Assembly (NCBI RefSeq): GCF_001562425.1
Contig: NZ_LOED01000001.1
Location: 1 to 64,000, forward strand
From: Fervidicola ferrireducens
Lineage (GTDB): Bacteria > Bacillota > Thermosediminibacteria > Thermosediminibacterales > Thermosediminibacteraceae
DNA: 64,000 nt
Reading direction: 5' to 3'
In this document: positions 25,430 through 33,014 of the stretch, piece by piece
How the letters are laid out: each line of letters begins with the position of its first letter
Position numbering within the stretch: the stretch's first letter is position 1
Translations under genes and position numbers: made by a program
The notes under the pieces: generated by a model
Told to the model about the DNA's origin: nothing
The model's input: only the letters and a program-made list of their open reading frames with translations
Database searches by the model: none

Positions 25430-27048
25430 TACAAAGCCTCCTCCTTCGAATGGGATTTGTATTCTCCGGCCATCATCAGTCCGAAGTCGGTGTCTGAATC
25501 CTGAGGACTTAAGATGCCTTCGATTTTTCCGTCGTAGACGATTGCAATTCTGTCGCAAATCGAGCGCAGTTCTCCCAATTCGCTGGAGGTCATAACTATG
25601 GTCATGCCCTTTTCGACATTGAGTTTCACCAGCAAATCCAAAACCAGTTTCTTTGCCCCTATATCGATACCTCTAGTGGGTTCAGAAACGAACAATATGT
25701 CCGGCTCAAGGACAAGAGCCTTTGCTATGCAGACCTTTTGCTGGTTGCCGCCGCTCAGCTGCCTGGTCTTTTGGGTGGGGCCGGTGCATCTTATATCCAG
25801 CTCCTTTATGTACTTTAAGGCATTCTCCCGCACCTTTCGTTCATCCAGAAGCTTTATCCAATTTAAGCCCAAAAGGGGCTTTAAAAACATCCCTTTTACC
25901 TGCATGGCCCCTATGGCTATATTCAATTCGATGGATTCGTCAAGCATCAAATTTACGCCGCGCCTATCCTCCGACACGAAGGCCAAACCGTTTTCCATCG
26001 CTTTTCTGGGATTGTTCAATTCAATCTTTTTGCCGTTTTTATATACCTCCCCTTTTGCCCTGTAAAGCCCCATTATCCCGTTGGCGATACCTATCTTCCC
26101 CTGGCCCGCAAGACCTCCTATACCTAAAATTTCTCCTTTGTAAACATCCAGATTCACACCCTTTACTTCTTCCCCCGGCATATCGACGTAAAGATTTCTA
26201 ATCGACAAAATAACCTCACTGCTTTTTTCTACCCTGCCCTTACTTTTTTCAACCCTCTCTATTTTCCTTCCTACCATCATTTGAGCCATTTTTTCAACGG
26301 ACGCTTCTTCCTTTCTCATGGAGCCTACTTTTTCGCCGTCCCTTAAAACCGTTATATTATCAGCTACGGCCAATACTTCATTTAATCTATGGGTTATGAA
26401 TAATATTCCTATACCTTTGGCAGCCAGCATCTTCATGGCATCGAGCAATTTCTCGGCTTCGCTTTCGGCCAACACAGCGGTAGGTTCATCGAAAATAAGC
26501 AGTTTTACATTCTTCTTGTCTATTTCCCGCGCTATTTCCACAAACTGCATGTATCCTACAGGTAGCCCCGCAACGGGAAGCCACTCATCTACATTCATCC
26601 CAAGCTCATTCAATGCTTTTTTTGCATCTTTTCTCATGGCGGCCACGTCTAAAGTCTTAAGTTTGGGTCCGAAAATTCTACTTGCCACATTGTCCTTCAG
26701 TATCTCCCGGTTTAACTTTATGTTTTCCGTTATCGTGAATCCCGGAAGGAGCATGAACTCTTGGTGGACCATCCCAATGCCGAGCTCCATAGCATCCTTA
26801 GGCGACTTTATTTCAACTGGTCTTCCCTCAAATAGTATTTCGCCAGTAAATCCGCCCGTGCTGAAGATTACCGGCATTCCGAAAATGATGTTCATCAGAG
26901 TAGATTTCCCCGCACCGTTTTCTCCCACCAGTGCGTGGATTTCTCCCGGCTTTACGGCGAGGCTAACTCCCTTTAAAACTTTGTTTCCGTAGTATTCCTT
27001 TTCTATTTCTCTCAGCTCTATAATGTAGGTATTTTTGTTTTCTCCCAT
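25429..27048 (-). CDS. ABC transporter ATP-binding protein with two nucleotide-binding domains
   Basis: 539 residues made of two fused ABC ATPase domains, as in RbsA/MglA-type importers. Domain 1 has a proper Walker A GENGAGKSTLM (about 41-51) and Walker B LLIFDEPTAVL. Domain 2 has a degenerate Walker A, GLAGQGKIGIANGI, but an intact signature LSGGNQQKVCIAKAL, again typical of this class, where one site is impaired. 93 bp after the binding-protein gene, with a stem-loop between. Energises uptake through the two permeases downstream. Confidence 0.92.
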   Translation of the reverse strand: MGENKNTYIIELREIEKEYYGNKVLKGVSLAVKPGEIHALVGENGAGKSTLMNIIFGMPVIFSTGGFTGEILFEGRPVEIKSPKDAMELGIGMVHQEFMLLPGFTITENIKLNREILKDNVASRIFGPKLKTLDVAAMRKDAKKALNELGMNVDEWLPVAGLPVGYMQFVEIAREIDKKNVKLLIFDEPTAVLAESEAEKLLDAMKMLAAKGIGILFITHRLNEVLAVADNITVLRDGEKVGSMRKEEASVEKMAQMMVGRKIERVEKSKGRVEKSSEVILSIRNLYVDMPGEEVKGVNLDVYKGEILGIGGLAGQGKIGIANGIMGLYRAKGEVYKNGKKIELNNPRKAMENGLAFVSEDRRGVNLMLDESIELNIAIGAMQVKGMFLKPLLGLNWIKLLDERKVRENALKYIKELDIRCTGPTQKTRQLSGGNQQKVCIAKALVLEPDILFVSEPTRGIDIGAKKLVLDLLVKLNVEKGMTIVMTSSELGELRSICDRIAIVYDGKIEGILSPQDSDTDFGLMMAGEYKSHSKEEAL

Positions 27049-27093
27049 ATCAAACTTTCACCTCTAGAAGAAAATAAAAAATATCACTTATGA

Positions 27094-27123
27094 GGGGATT
27101 GCCCTTAAAAAGCAGCAATCCCC
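27094..27123 (-). terminator. Intercistronic stem-loop between binding protein and ATPase genes
   Basis: Minus strand GGGGATTGC, 12-nt loop, GCAATCCCC. The T-tract is imperfect (TCATAAGTGATATTTTTT). Such elements between a binding-protein gene and the rest of an importer operon usually lower downstream expression by partial termination or mRNA protection. Confidence 0.6.
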
Positions 27124-27141
27124 CCTGCTTCCAAAATTAAA

Positions 27142-28311
27142 TTAGAAGGTTATGTAGTCGCTCAGAACCATATAGTAATTGTCGTGCTTTATTTCCTTCC
27201 CATCCGCACCCACCTCGACGTAATTGCTTATTTCAATCTTCGTATCTCCGGCAACTTCCTGTAAACACTTTTTAAAGGCTTCAGGGTCGTTTCTAGATGC
27301 TAATTTCCCTTCCGCATAAAGTTTCGCGTATTCCACCGCAGCCGCCGTAAAGAGCATTCCTGCTGGAATCGGCCAGGTGGAGAACCTGCCCGTTCCTCCT
27401 TTTTCCGCAATTTTTGCCTTTATCTGCTCTATCACGTAATCCACGTCTCCGGCCTTGTCAGGAGGAATGTTTATGCCAAGGGCACCCGGATAGCCGTGGA
27501 AGGGGCTCGGACAGCACTGCTGCACCACCATGGCCCCCTGTTCCAAGGCTGTTTTTATCAGAGGCTCCTGCATACCGCAGTTGGTGCTGAAAAATACGGT
27601 ATCCTTGCCGTACTCGGCAACTTTCCGCGGAATGTCCTCGATTATAAATTGCTGCGCACCGGGCAATCCCGCATCACCTGTGGGGTCAGGTGCAGTGGCG
27701 TCGACGAATTTTATCCCCGCTTTTTCACACTCCTGCTTCAATATGTCTCTTCTCCTCGCAAGAAGCGGGTATGACATGTGCCTCGGGAATGAATAATGCA
27801 CAAAGGTCTTAGCTCCAAATTTTTTGGCCTGTTCCACCATTTTGTAGCCCATGGAAAGTTCATCGGCCTGAATAACTATATCGGCCTTGTCTCCGATGAC
27901 ATCCTGCTCGGCAGGAGTTATAGCTATCAATAGAACGTCCGGGCGCTGCTGCCTTATTTTTTCGAAAGCCGCTGCCGCGCCGGGAACCGCCTGATTCATA
28001 ATCAGAGCCTTAACATTCTTGTCGGCGACCAGGGCAACAGCATTGGCTATAAGAGTCTCCTGCTCTTTCATAAAGTTGTCGGGCATCGTCTGGGTAACTA
28101 TAATATCCGGATACTTTTTCTGTGCCTGCTGGGCAGATCTGAATTCTTCTTCGTTTTGAGAGACGGTATTGGTGTAGATGGCAATCTTATAGCCCGAACC
28201 TTGAGGAGCGTTTCCACCCGAAGAGGAACCCTGCGTGCCGGTGTTCCCGCACCCTGCTATGCTCAAGCAGGTCGCTAAGATTAAAAATACAGAAATAAGC
28301 TTTTTTATCAC
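27142..28311 (-). CDS. DUF3798 substrate-binding lipoprotein of an ABC importer
   Basis: 389 residues. A lipoprotein signal peptide ends in the lipobox LSIAGC (Cys about 22), followed by a Gly/Ser linker. The mature part resembles periplasmic-binding-fold proteins (KIAIYTNTVSQNEEEFRSAQ near the start; FHYSF-like and CCPSPFHGYPGALGINIP segments later) and fits the DUF3798 family. It would be tethered outside the membrane and deliver an unknown solute to the two permeases. First gene of its operon. Confidence 0.85.
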   Translation of the reverse strand: MIKKLISVFLILATCLSIAGCGNTGTQGSSSGGNAPQGSGYKIAIYTNTVSQNEEEFRSAQQAQKKYPDIIVTQTMPDNFMKEQETLIANAVALVADKNVKALIMNQAVPGAAAAFEKIRQQRPDVLLIAITPAEQDVIGDKADIVIQADELSMGYKMVEQAKKFGAKTFVHYSFPRHMSYPLLARRRDILKQECEKAGIKFVDATAPDPTGDAGLPGAQQFIIEDIPRKVAEYGKDTVFFSTNCGMQEPLIKTALEQGAMVVQQCCPSPFHGYPGALGINIPPDKAGDVDYVIEQIKAKIAEKGGTGRFSTWPIPAGMLFTAAAVEYAKLYAEGKLASRNDPEAFKKCLQEVAGDTKIEISNYVEVGADGKEIKHDNYYMVLSDYITF

Positions 28312-28531
28312 TAAAAACCCCCCTTTTGATAATTTGAATGTTATGATTTTTAATGATTTATATTTTCTGTATTCACCCCTTCCTTAAAATATTTTATATT
28401 CTTGATGTAAATAATATTATAAATTGTGATTTGATAATCAATGGTATTTCTTATTCGACATTTAAAACAAAAATTCCTTCAATATCATAATTTGATTTGA
28501 AGTTATATAATTATCTTTGAGGTGATCACAT

Positions 28532-29284
28532 ATGTCGATATCAGAAAAGGACATCATAAAAGAATCGGCGGAAATAATAAAAAAATCCCGCCATACGCTA
28601 GTACTTACAGGGGCAGGAATAAGCACTGAAAGCGGGATTCCCGATTATCGAAGCAAAGGCACAGGTCTTTGGGAAAAATACGACCCTATCCAGAAAGCAA
28701 GTTTATCCGCCCTGATGCATAATCCTAAAGAATTTTACGAATTCAACCTGCCGCGGTGGAGCAGCTATATTGATGCCAAACCCAACATAGCGCACAAAGT
28801 ATTAGCTTTAATGGAAGAGCAAGGACTGATATATGGAGTGATTACCCAGAATATAGATGGGCTACACATAAAGGCGGGTTCCAAAAAAGTATGGGAAGTC
28901 CACGGACACCTTCGCACATGCCACTGCATGGAATGCGGCAGGTCCTATCCTTTCACAGAATTAAAAGAGCAATACGAAAAAGGCGTAAATCCCCCTCGGT
29001 GCAGGAAATGCAGCGGAATGCTTCGCCCCGATGTGGTGCTCTTCGAAGACCCAATGGGTAAGGATTATTATCGAGCTTTAGAGGCTTTAAGGGGATGCGA
29101 CCTTTTGATAGTGGTGGGAAGCAGCCTTCAGGTTTATCCTGTTGCCGATATGCCCGGATACGCGGAAAAGCTAATAATAATAAACAGGGAACCCACTCCC
29201 TGGGACAAAAAAGCCACTTTAGTTTTTCACTCATCTGCGGGTGAATATTTCGCAAAATTAGCTAGGGAATTAAATTTAGAATAA
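28532..29284 (+). CDS. cobB: Sir2-family NAD-dependent protein deacylase
   Basis: Removes acyl groups from lysines using NAD+. 250 residues. GAGISTESGIPDYR (27-40) and TQNIDGLH (near 108) are the NAD and catalytic motifs, with the general-base His in VHGHLRTC. Two Cys pairs for structural zinc are visible, CHCMEC and CRKC. Start ATG 28532 follows GAGGTG. Divergent from the ABC importer across 220 AT-rich bp; its 3' end overlaps the convergent LysR gene by 23 bp. Confidence 0.94.
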   Translation: MSISEKDIIKESAEIIKKSRHTLVLTGAGISTESGIPDYRSKGTGLWEKYDPIQKASLSALMHNPKEFYEFNLPRWSSYIDAKPNIAHKVLALMEEQGLIYGVITQNIDGLHIKAGSKKVWEVHGHLRTCHCMECGRSYPFTELKEQYEKGVNPPRCRKCSGMLRPDVVLFEDPMGKDYYRALEALRGCDLLIVVGSSLQVYPVADMPGYAEKLIIINREPTPWDKKATLVFHSSAGEYFAKLARELNLE

Positions 29285-30164
29285 ATTCTTTAAAAGTAGC
29301 GGCATTCGGCGAGAGGGTTCGACCTTTTTTGTACACCAGATAAAAGTTCCTGCGAAGGTCTAGGTCCTCGATGCGGTAAACATTTATAAAGCCCATCTTT
29401 TCGTAATCCAACACAGCCTTTTGAGATACAACGGAAATCCCCATACCTTCTTTTACAGCATGTTTTACCGCTTCGGAACTGCCGAACTCCGCAACGACAT
29501 TTAAATCTTCGAGTTTTATACCTTTGTCGCTCAATGCCTTTTCAAAAACCTTTCTCGTGCCGGAAGTTTTTTCACGCAATACAAATCTTTCTTCAATAAT
29601 ATCGCCAATTAATACCGACTTTCCTTTTTCAAACCTCTTTTTTTCCCAGCAGGCGGGCGTTATCAGCACCAGTTCATCGGTCATAAAAGATTCAAATACC
29701 AGCTCGTCGGTCGTCAAAGCGGTACCTACAATACCCATCTCAACTTCCCCGTCGGAAACCATTCTTATAACCTCTCCCGAATCGGCCTGGTGTGCCTTTA
29801 ACTTAACCCCGGGATACAGTTCGTTAAATTTTTTTATCAAAAATGGCAGTATGTAGACCGCCGGAATGGAGCTTGCGCAAATCTTGAGTTCCCCCTCCAC
29901 GGTCCCCAAAAAATGCTTAATTTCTTCAAGAATCCTTACTTTCTCCTCCAAGATGAGTTTTGCTTTTTCGTACAAAATCCTGCCTGCCGGGGTTAATTCT
30001 ACTTCCTTTCCCCGCCTGTCGAAAAGTTTTGCGTTTAGTTCTTTTTCCAGAGAAATTATATGGGAGCTTACCGTGGGTTGAGTCAAAAAAAGCGAAGCCG
30101 CAGCTTTTGAAAAACTTTTATTTTCCGCTACTTTTACGAAAGCTTCTAACTGATGGAATTCCAC
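29262..30164 (-). CDS. LysR-family transcriptional regulator (CysB-like; possibly selenium-metabolism type)
   Basis: About 300 residues: N-terminal winged HTH (FHQLEAFVKVAENKSFSKAA, then LTQPTVSSHI) and a type-2 periplasmic-binding effector domain. Start GTG 30164 lies 8 nt after GGGGG; longer in-frame starts have no site. The HTH sequence is close to a LysR group reported alongside selenocysteine genes in clostridia, and this window carries two selenoprotein genes; that link is inference. The convergent overlap with the sirtuin gene may cause mutual antisense effects. Confidence 0.88.
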   Translation of the reverse strand: MEFHQLEAFVKVAENKSFSKAAASLFLTQPTVSSHIISLEKELNAKLFDRRGKEVELTPAGRILYEKAKLILEEKVRILEEIKHFLGTVEGELKICASSIPAVYILPFLIKKFNELYPGVKLKAHQADSGEVIRMVSDGEVEMGIVGTALTTDELVFESFMTDELVLITPACWEKKRFEKGKSVLIGDIIEERFVLREKTSGTRKVFEKALSDKGIKLEDLNVVAEFGSSEAVKHAVKEGMGISVVSQKAVLDYEKMGFINVYRIEDLDLRRNFYLVYKKGRTLSPNAATFKEFILNLIP

Positions 30165-30190
30165 CGTGAAAACCCCCGTCATTTTTTTGG

Positions 30191-30880
30191 TCACAACTGT
30201 ACAGGCAATGGCCGAAGCAGCACCACTTCATCTTGAGTTACCCGGCAGCTGTATGCGAAAAGTTCAACCCCGGCATTTGCGGCGACCCTTAGAGCTTTCC
30301 CGAAATTTTCGTCCATCGAATCATTGGGTGAAAAAATTTCTGCATCATCTCTCTGTACCACGAAAAATACGCCAGCCCCGAATCCCTCTTTTTTTGCTTT
30401 TGCAAGCTCTATCATGTGCTTTGCGCCTCTTTCCGTCGGCGCATCGGGAAAGAGGGCCTTGCCTTCTTCAACCAGGGTTACACCCTTGACTTCCATATAA
30501 TAGAAAATTTTGCCATCGTTTCCAAGCGCGATATCAAAACGGCTGTTGCCACAGGGTACTTCTGTCTTCACCCAATCGTAATCGAGTTTCAACAACTTCT
30601 TTTTTGAAAGTTCGCTGGCTAAAAGCCGTGATGGCAAGGTCGAATCTATGGATACGAGGGTATTGCCCTTGTACACCATTATCAGATCATAAGGGTATTT
30701 TCTATGTGAATTTAGAGCTTTTTGCAGGATCACCCGGGCGCCCGGTGTCAGAAGCTCTTTAAGCCTTCCGCTGTTTGGAACGTGCACATATTCCGGCTTG
30801 TCGTTTATTTTCACGGAAGCGACAAACCTGTTCAACCTTTTTTCAAAAATCCCGTCGACCTTTTCGCCATCGATCTTCAT
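30191..30880 (-). CDS. sfsA: SfsA-family nuclease / sugar fermentation stimulation protein
   Basis: 229 residues, the standard SfsA length. Conserved parts include a nucleic-acid-binding OB-like N-terminus (NRFVASVKINDKPEYVHVPN) and the nuclease-like core with YYMEVKGVTLVEEGKALFPD and APTERGAKHMIEL. Earlier described as a regulator of sugar fermentation; E. coli SfsA has DNase/RNase activity. Located between the LysR gene and a membrane-protein gene, with 11 nt to the latter. Confidence 0.93.
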   Translation of the reverse strand: MKIDGEKVDGIFEKRLNRFVASVKINDKPEYVHVPNSGRLKELLTPGARVILQKALNSHRKYPYDLIMVYKGNTLVSIDSTLPSRLLASELSKKKLLKLDYDWVKTEVPCGNSRFDIALGNDGKIFYYMEVKGVTLVEEGKALFPDAPTERGAKHMIELAKAKKEGFGAGVFFVVQRDDAEIFSPNDSMDENFGKALRVAANAGVELFAYSCRVTQDEVVLLRPLPVQL

Positions 30881-30891
30881 AGTCCTTTCTC

Positions 30892-31593
30892 CTAGAGCAG
30901 CAATCTAAATCGTCCGGATTCAAATTCGGTCCTTATATAATAAGTTCTGTTGGGGTTAAAAAAATTTTCGAACGGAAAACCGAAAATAAAACCTCTACCA
31001 TAAATATCTACGATCATCAAATCCCTCACATCCGGATAGGTGGTAAAAAACTTTTGGAGCACCCTGCCAAATGGAATCGCCAGCATGTTCGAAACCAAAA
31101 ATGCCAATAAAATATTGATTATGGAAAGATGGTCGTAAAAAACCAGTACTAATATGAATACTACCGAAAAGAGGAAATTCGCCCCCGCCATAGAAGTCCC
31201 GCACCGTGGGTGGATGGCGAGCCGACTTTCGCCGTTCTTCATGCGGAAGAGAGCTTCCCTCGCCGCATCCAAAACTTCATAAGCCGGCGGAAGGTCAGGC
31301 CCCGATATCGAAAATCCATCGGAGTAAGCAAGACCGCCTATGCGAAGCGTCCTGCCGTACCTTTCTTCCAGCACATTAATGGTGGCGTGTTCAAGGCTGT
31401 GATTCTTCCTTACCCGCTTGTCCGTGGCGATTTTTAGTAGCTGCCACGGAATGGTTACGATGTTAAACAGAGACTGGAAAACGAATACATACGGAAGCAG
31501 GAATATAAAGCCTATGAGGAAAAAAGCAAGAATCGGTAAAAAGAGATACGGGAAAAACAAAAGGAGCAAAAATAAAAAAATCAAAAACGGCAT
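30892..31593 (-). CDS. Conserved membrane protein of unknown function (DUF6391-like)
   Basis: About 233 residues. Two strong hydrophobic helices at the N-terminus, a soluble stretch with NHSLEHATINVLEERYG and HPRCGTSMAGANF, then two more helices near 145-185. The HSLEHATI segment and the GTSMAGAN motif suggest a conserved metal or active-site region, but I cannot name a reaction. ATG 31593 follows GGGTGATGTT; a GTG at 31605 is possible. Lies before sfsA in the same direction. Confidence 0.7.
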   Translation of the reverse strand: MPFLIFLFLLLLFFPYLFLPILAFFLIGFIFLLPYVFVFQSLFNIVTIPWQLLKIATDKRVRKNHSLEHATINVLEERYGRTLRIGGLAYSDGFSISGPDLPPAYEVLDAAREALFRMKNGESRLAIHPRCGTSMAGANFLFSVVFILVLVFYDHLSIINILLAFLVSNMLAIPFGRVLQKFFTTYPDVRDLMIVDIYGRGFIFGFPFENFFNPNRTYYIRTEFESGRFRLLL

Positions 31594-31653
31594 AACATCA
31601 CCCACTTATAGTATACCGTTTTTGACCTGCTTTTGGCAAGGATTTAGGAATTA

Positions 31654-33009
31654 TTATTTCAGCCTCAAGCTTTTTTTAAGTAGCTCTTTCGCATCGGAGG
31701 GACATTCTTTTGACAGCACGCCCACAGAAGCCATTATGTAATCCCAATCTATCAAAACTTTCGCGTCTTCACCGGGCAGCAGCTTCTTTGTCCCGGCTTT
31801 AGCCTTTATTTTTTCCAATATATTTTTCCCCCCGGGAAGCCGGGTAAAAGCTCCGCCCGTTCCGATTATCCACTTTACCTGGGTCAGGTCCTTCCCCTGA
31901 GCCACGGTGTATCTTCCCGTCGGTCCGTATAGATGCTTTATCTCTCCCGCATGGCGATTGACCGCCGTTACGGTAGCTATCTCCGCCAGGAATTCCGCGA
32001 GTTTTATCTCGTCGGGATTTTCGGGCACCGGCGGCTGATTTTTCAGGGCCTCTTTTAAATTTTCACCGTAAATTCTCTTTGCTTCTTCGAAACCTACTAT
32101 TTCTATCACGTTGTACCTATTTAAATAAACTCCCAAATCTCCTTCAACCGTCCTTTTAGCAACGGGTTCCGGGGATAGTAATATCCTGTTTATCTCCTCC
32201 GAACCTTCAGTTACCGAATGCACATCCGTCGTGGCCCCGCCCACATCTATTACCATCAAATCCCCTATGTCTTCTTTTAAAAGTACCGCAGCCATCATGA
32301 CAGCCCCTGGCGTCGGCACTATTGGTCCGTCCACCATGGTGCGGATTTTTTCCATCCCTGGCGCAACCACTATGTGCTCTTCGAAAACCTGCTGAATTAC
32401 CTTTCTCGCAGGCTCCACGTTGAGTTCGTCAATTCTGGGGTAGACATTTTCCACGAAAAAAACTTTGTTTTTACCCTCAAAGATGGAAGCCACTTCATCC
32501 CTTGCCGCCACGTTCCCCGCGTAAATTATGGGGGTATTCAGGTTCAACCCTGCAATTTTTTTTGCGTTTTCGATAACAGTTTTCTTTTCGCCGTAGTCAA
32601 CCCCTCCCGCCAAGAGAATTATATTCGGCCTTATCTTTTTAATCCTCTCAAGCTCAGCATCGCCCAAAACACCTGCCGTCGTCATGTGCAGGACCGCTCC
32701 GGCGCCCAAAGCCGCTTCCCTGGCCGCCTTTGCCGTCATGTCGTGAACTAGTCCGTGGACAGTCATCTTAAGCCCGCCGGCTGCGCTGCTGGAGGCCATC
32801 ATCCTCTGCCATTTTAAAGGACTGCCCAGCTTTTTCTCCAAATCTTTTATGGCCTTTTCAAGACCAACGGTAACATCTCCCTGCAGCACAGTAGTAGGTG
32901 CAACCCCCTGCCCCATAAATCGAGGACAGGGGGTGCCGATACCGCAAAAAGCATTGACCAAAGTAGTGGTGCTGCCTATTTCCGCTACAAGCACATCCAC
33001 CTCTACCAC
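31654..33009 (-). CDS. MutL/GlmL-like ASKHA-fold protein of the ornithine aminomutase operon
   Basis: 451 residues with an actin/Hsp70-like ATPase fold: VLVAEIGSTTTLVNAF (phosphate-binding loop 1), DLMVIDVGGATTDVHSVTEG (loop 2) and IIGTGGAFTRLPGG (adenosine loop). MutL/GlmL proteins sit beside B12-dependent mutases and are thought to reactivate or chaperone them. It starts 5 nt after oraE, whose stop codon is inside its ribosome site, so the partner is almost certainly OraE/OraS. GTG start. Confidence 0.87.
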   Translation of the reverse strand: MVEVDVLVAEIGSTTTLVNAFCGIGTPCPRFMGQGVAPTTVLQGDVTVGLEKAIKDLEKKLGSPLKWQRMMASSSAAGGLKMTVHGLVHDMTAKAAREAALGAGAVLHMTTAGVLGDAELERIKKIRPNIILLAGGVDYGEKKTVIENAKKIAGLNLNTPIIYAGNVAARDEVASIFEGKNKVFFVENVYPRIDELNVEPARKVIQQVFEEHIVVAPGMEKIRTMVDGPIVPTPGAVMMAAVLLKEDIGDLMVIDVGGATTDVHSVTEGSEEINRILLSPEPVAKRTVEGDLGVYLNRYNVIEIVGFEEAKRIYGENLKEALKNQPPVPENPDEIKLAEFLAEIATVTAVNRHAGEIKHLYGPTGRYTVAQGKDLTQVKWIIGTGGAFTRLPGGKNILEKIKAKAGTKKLLPGEDAKVLIDWDYIMASVGVLSKECPSDAKELLKKSLRLK

Positions 33010-33014
33010 TTGAA

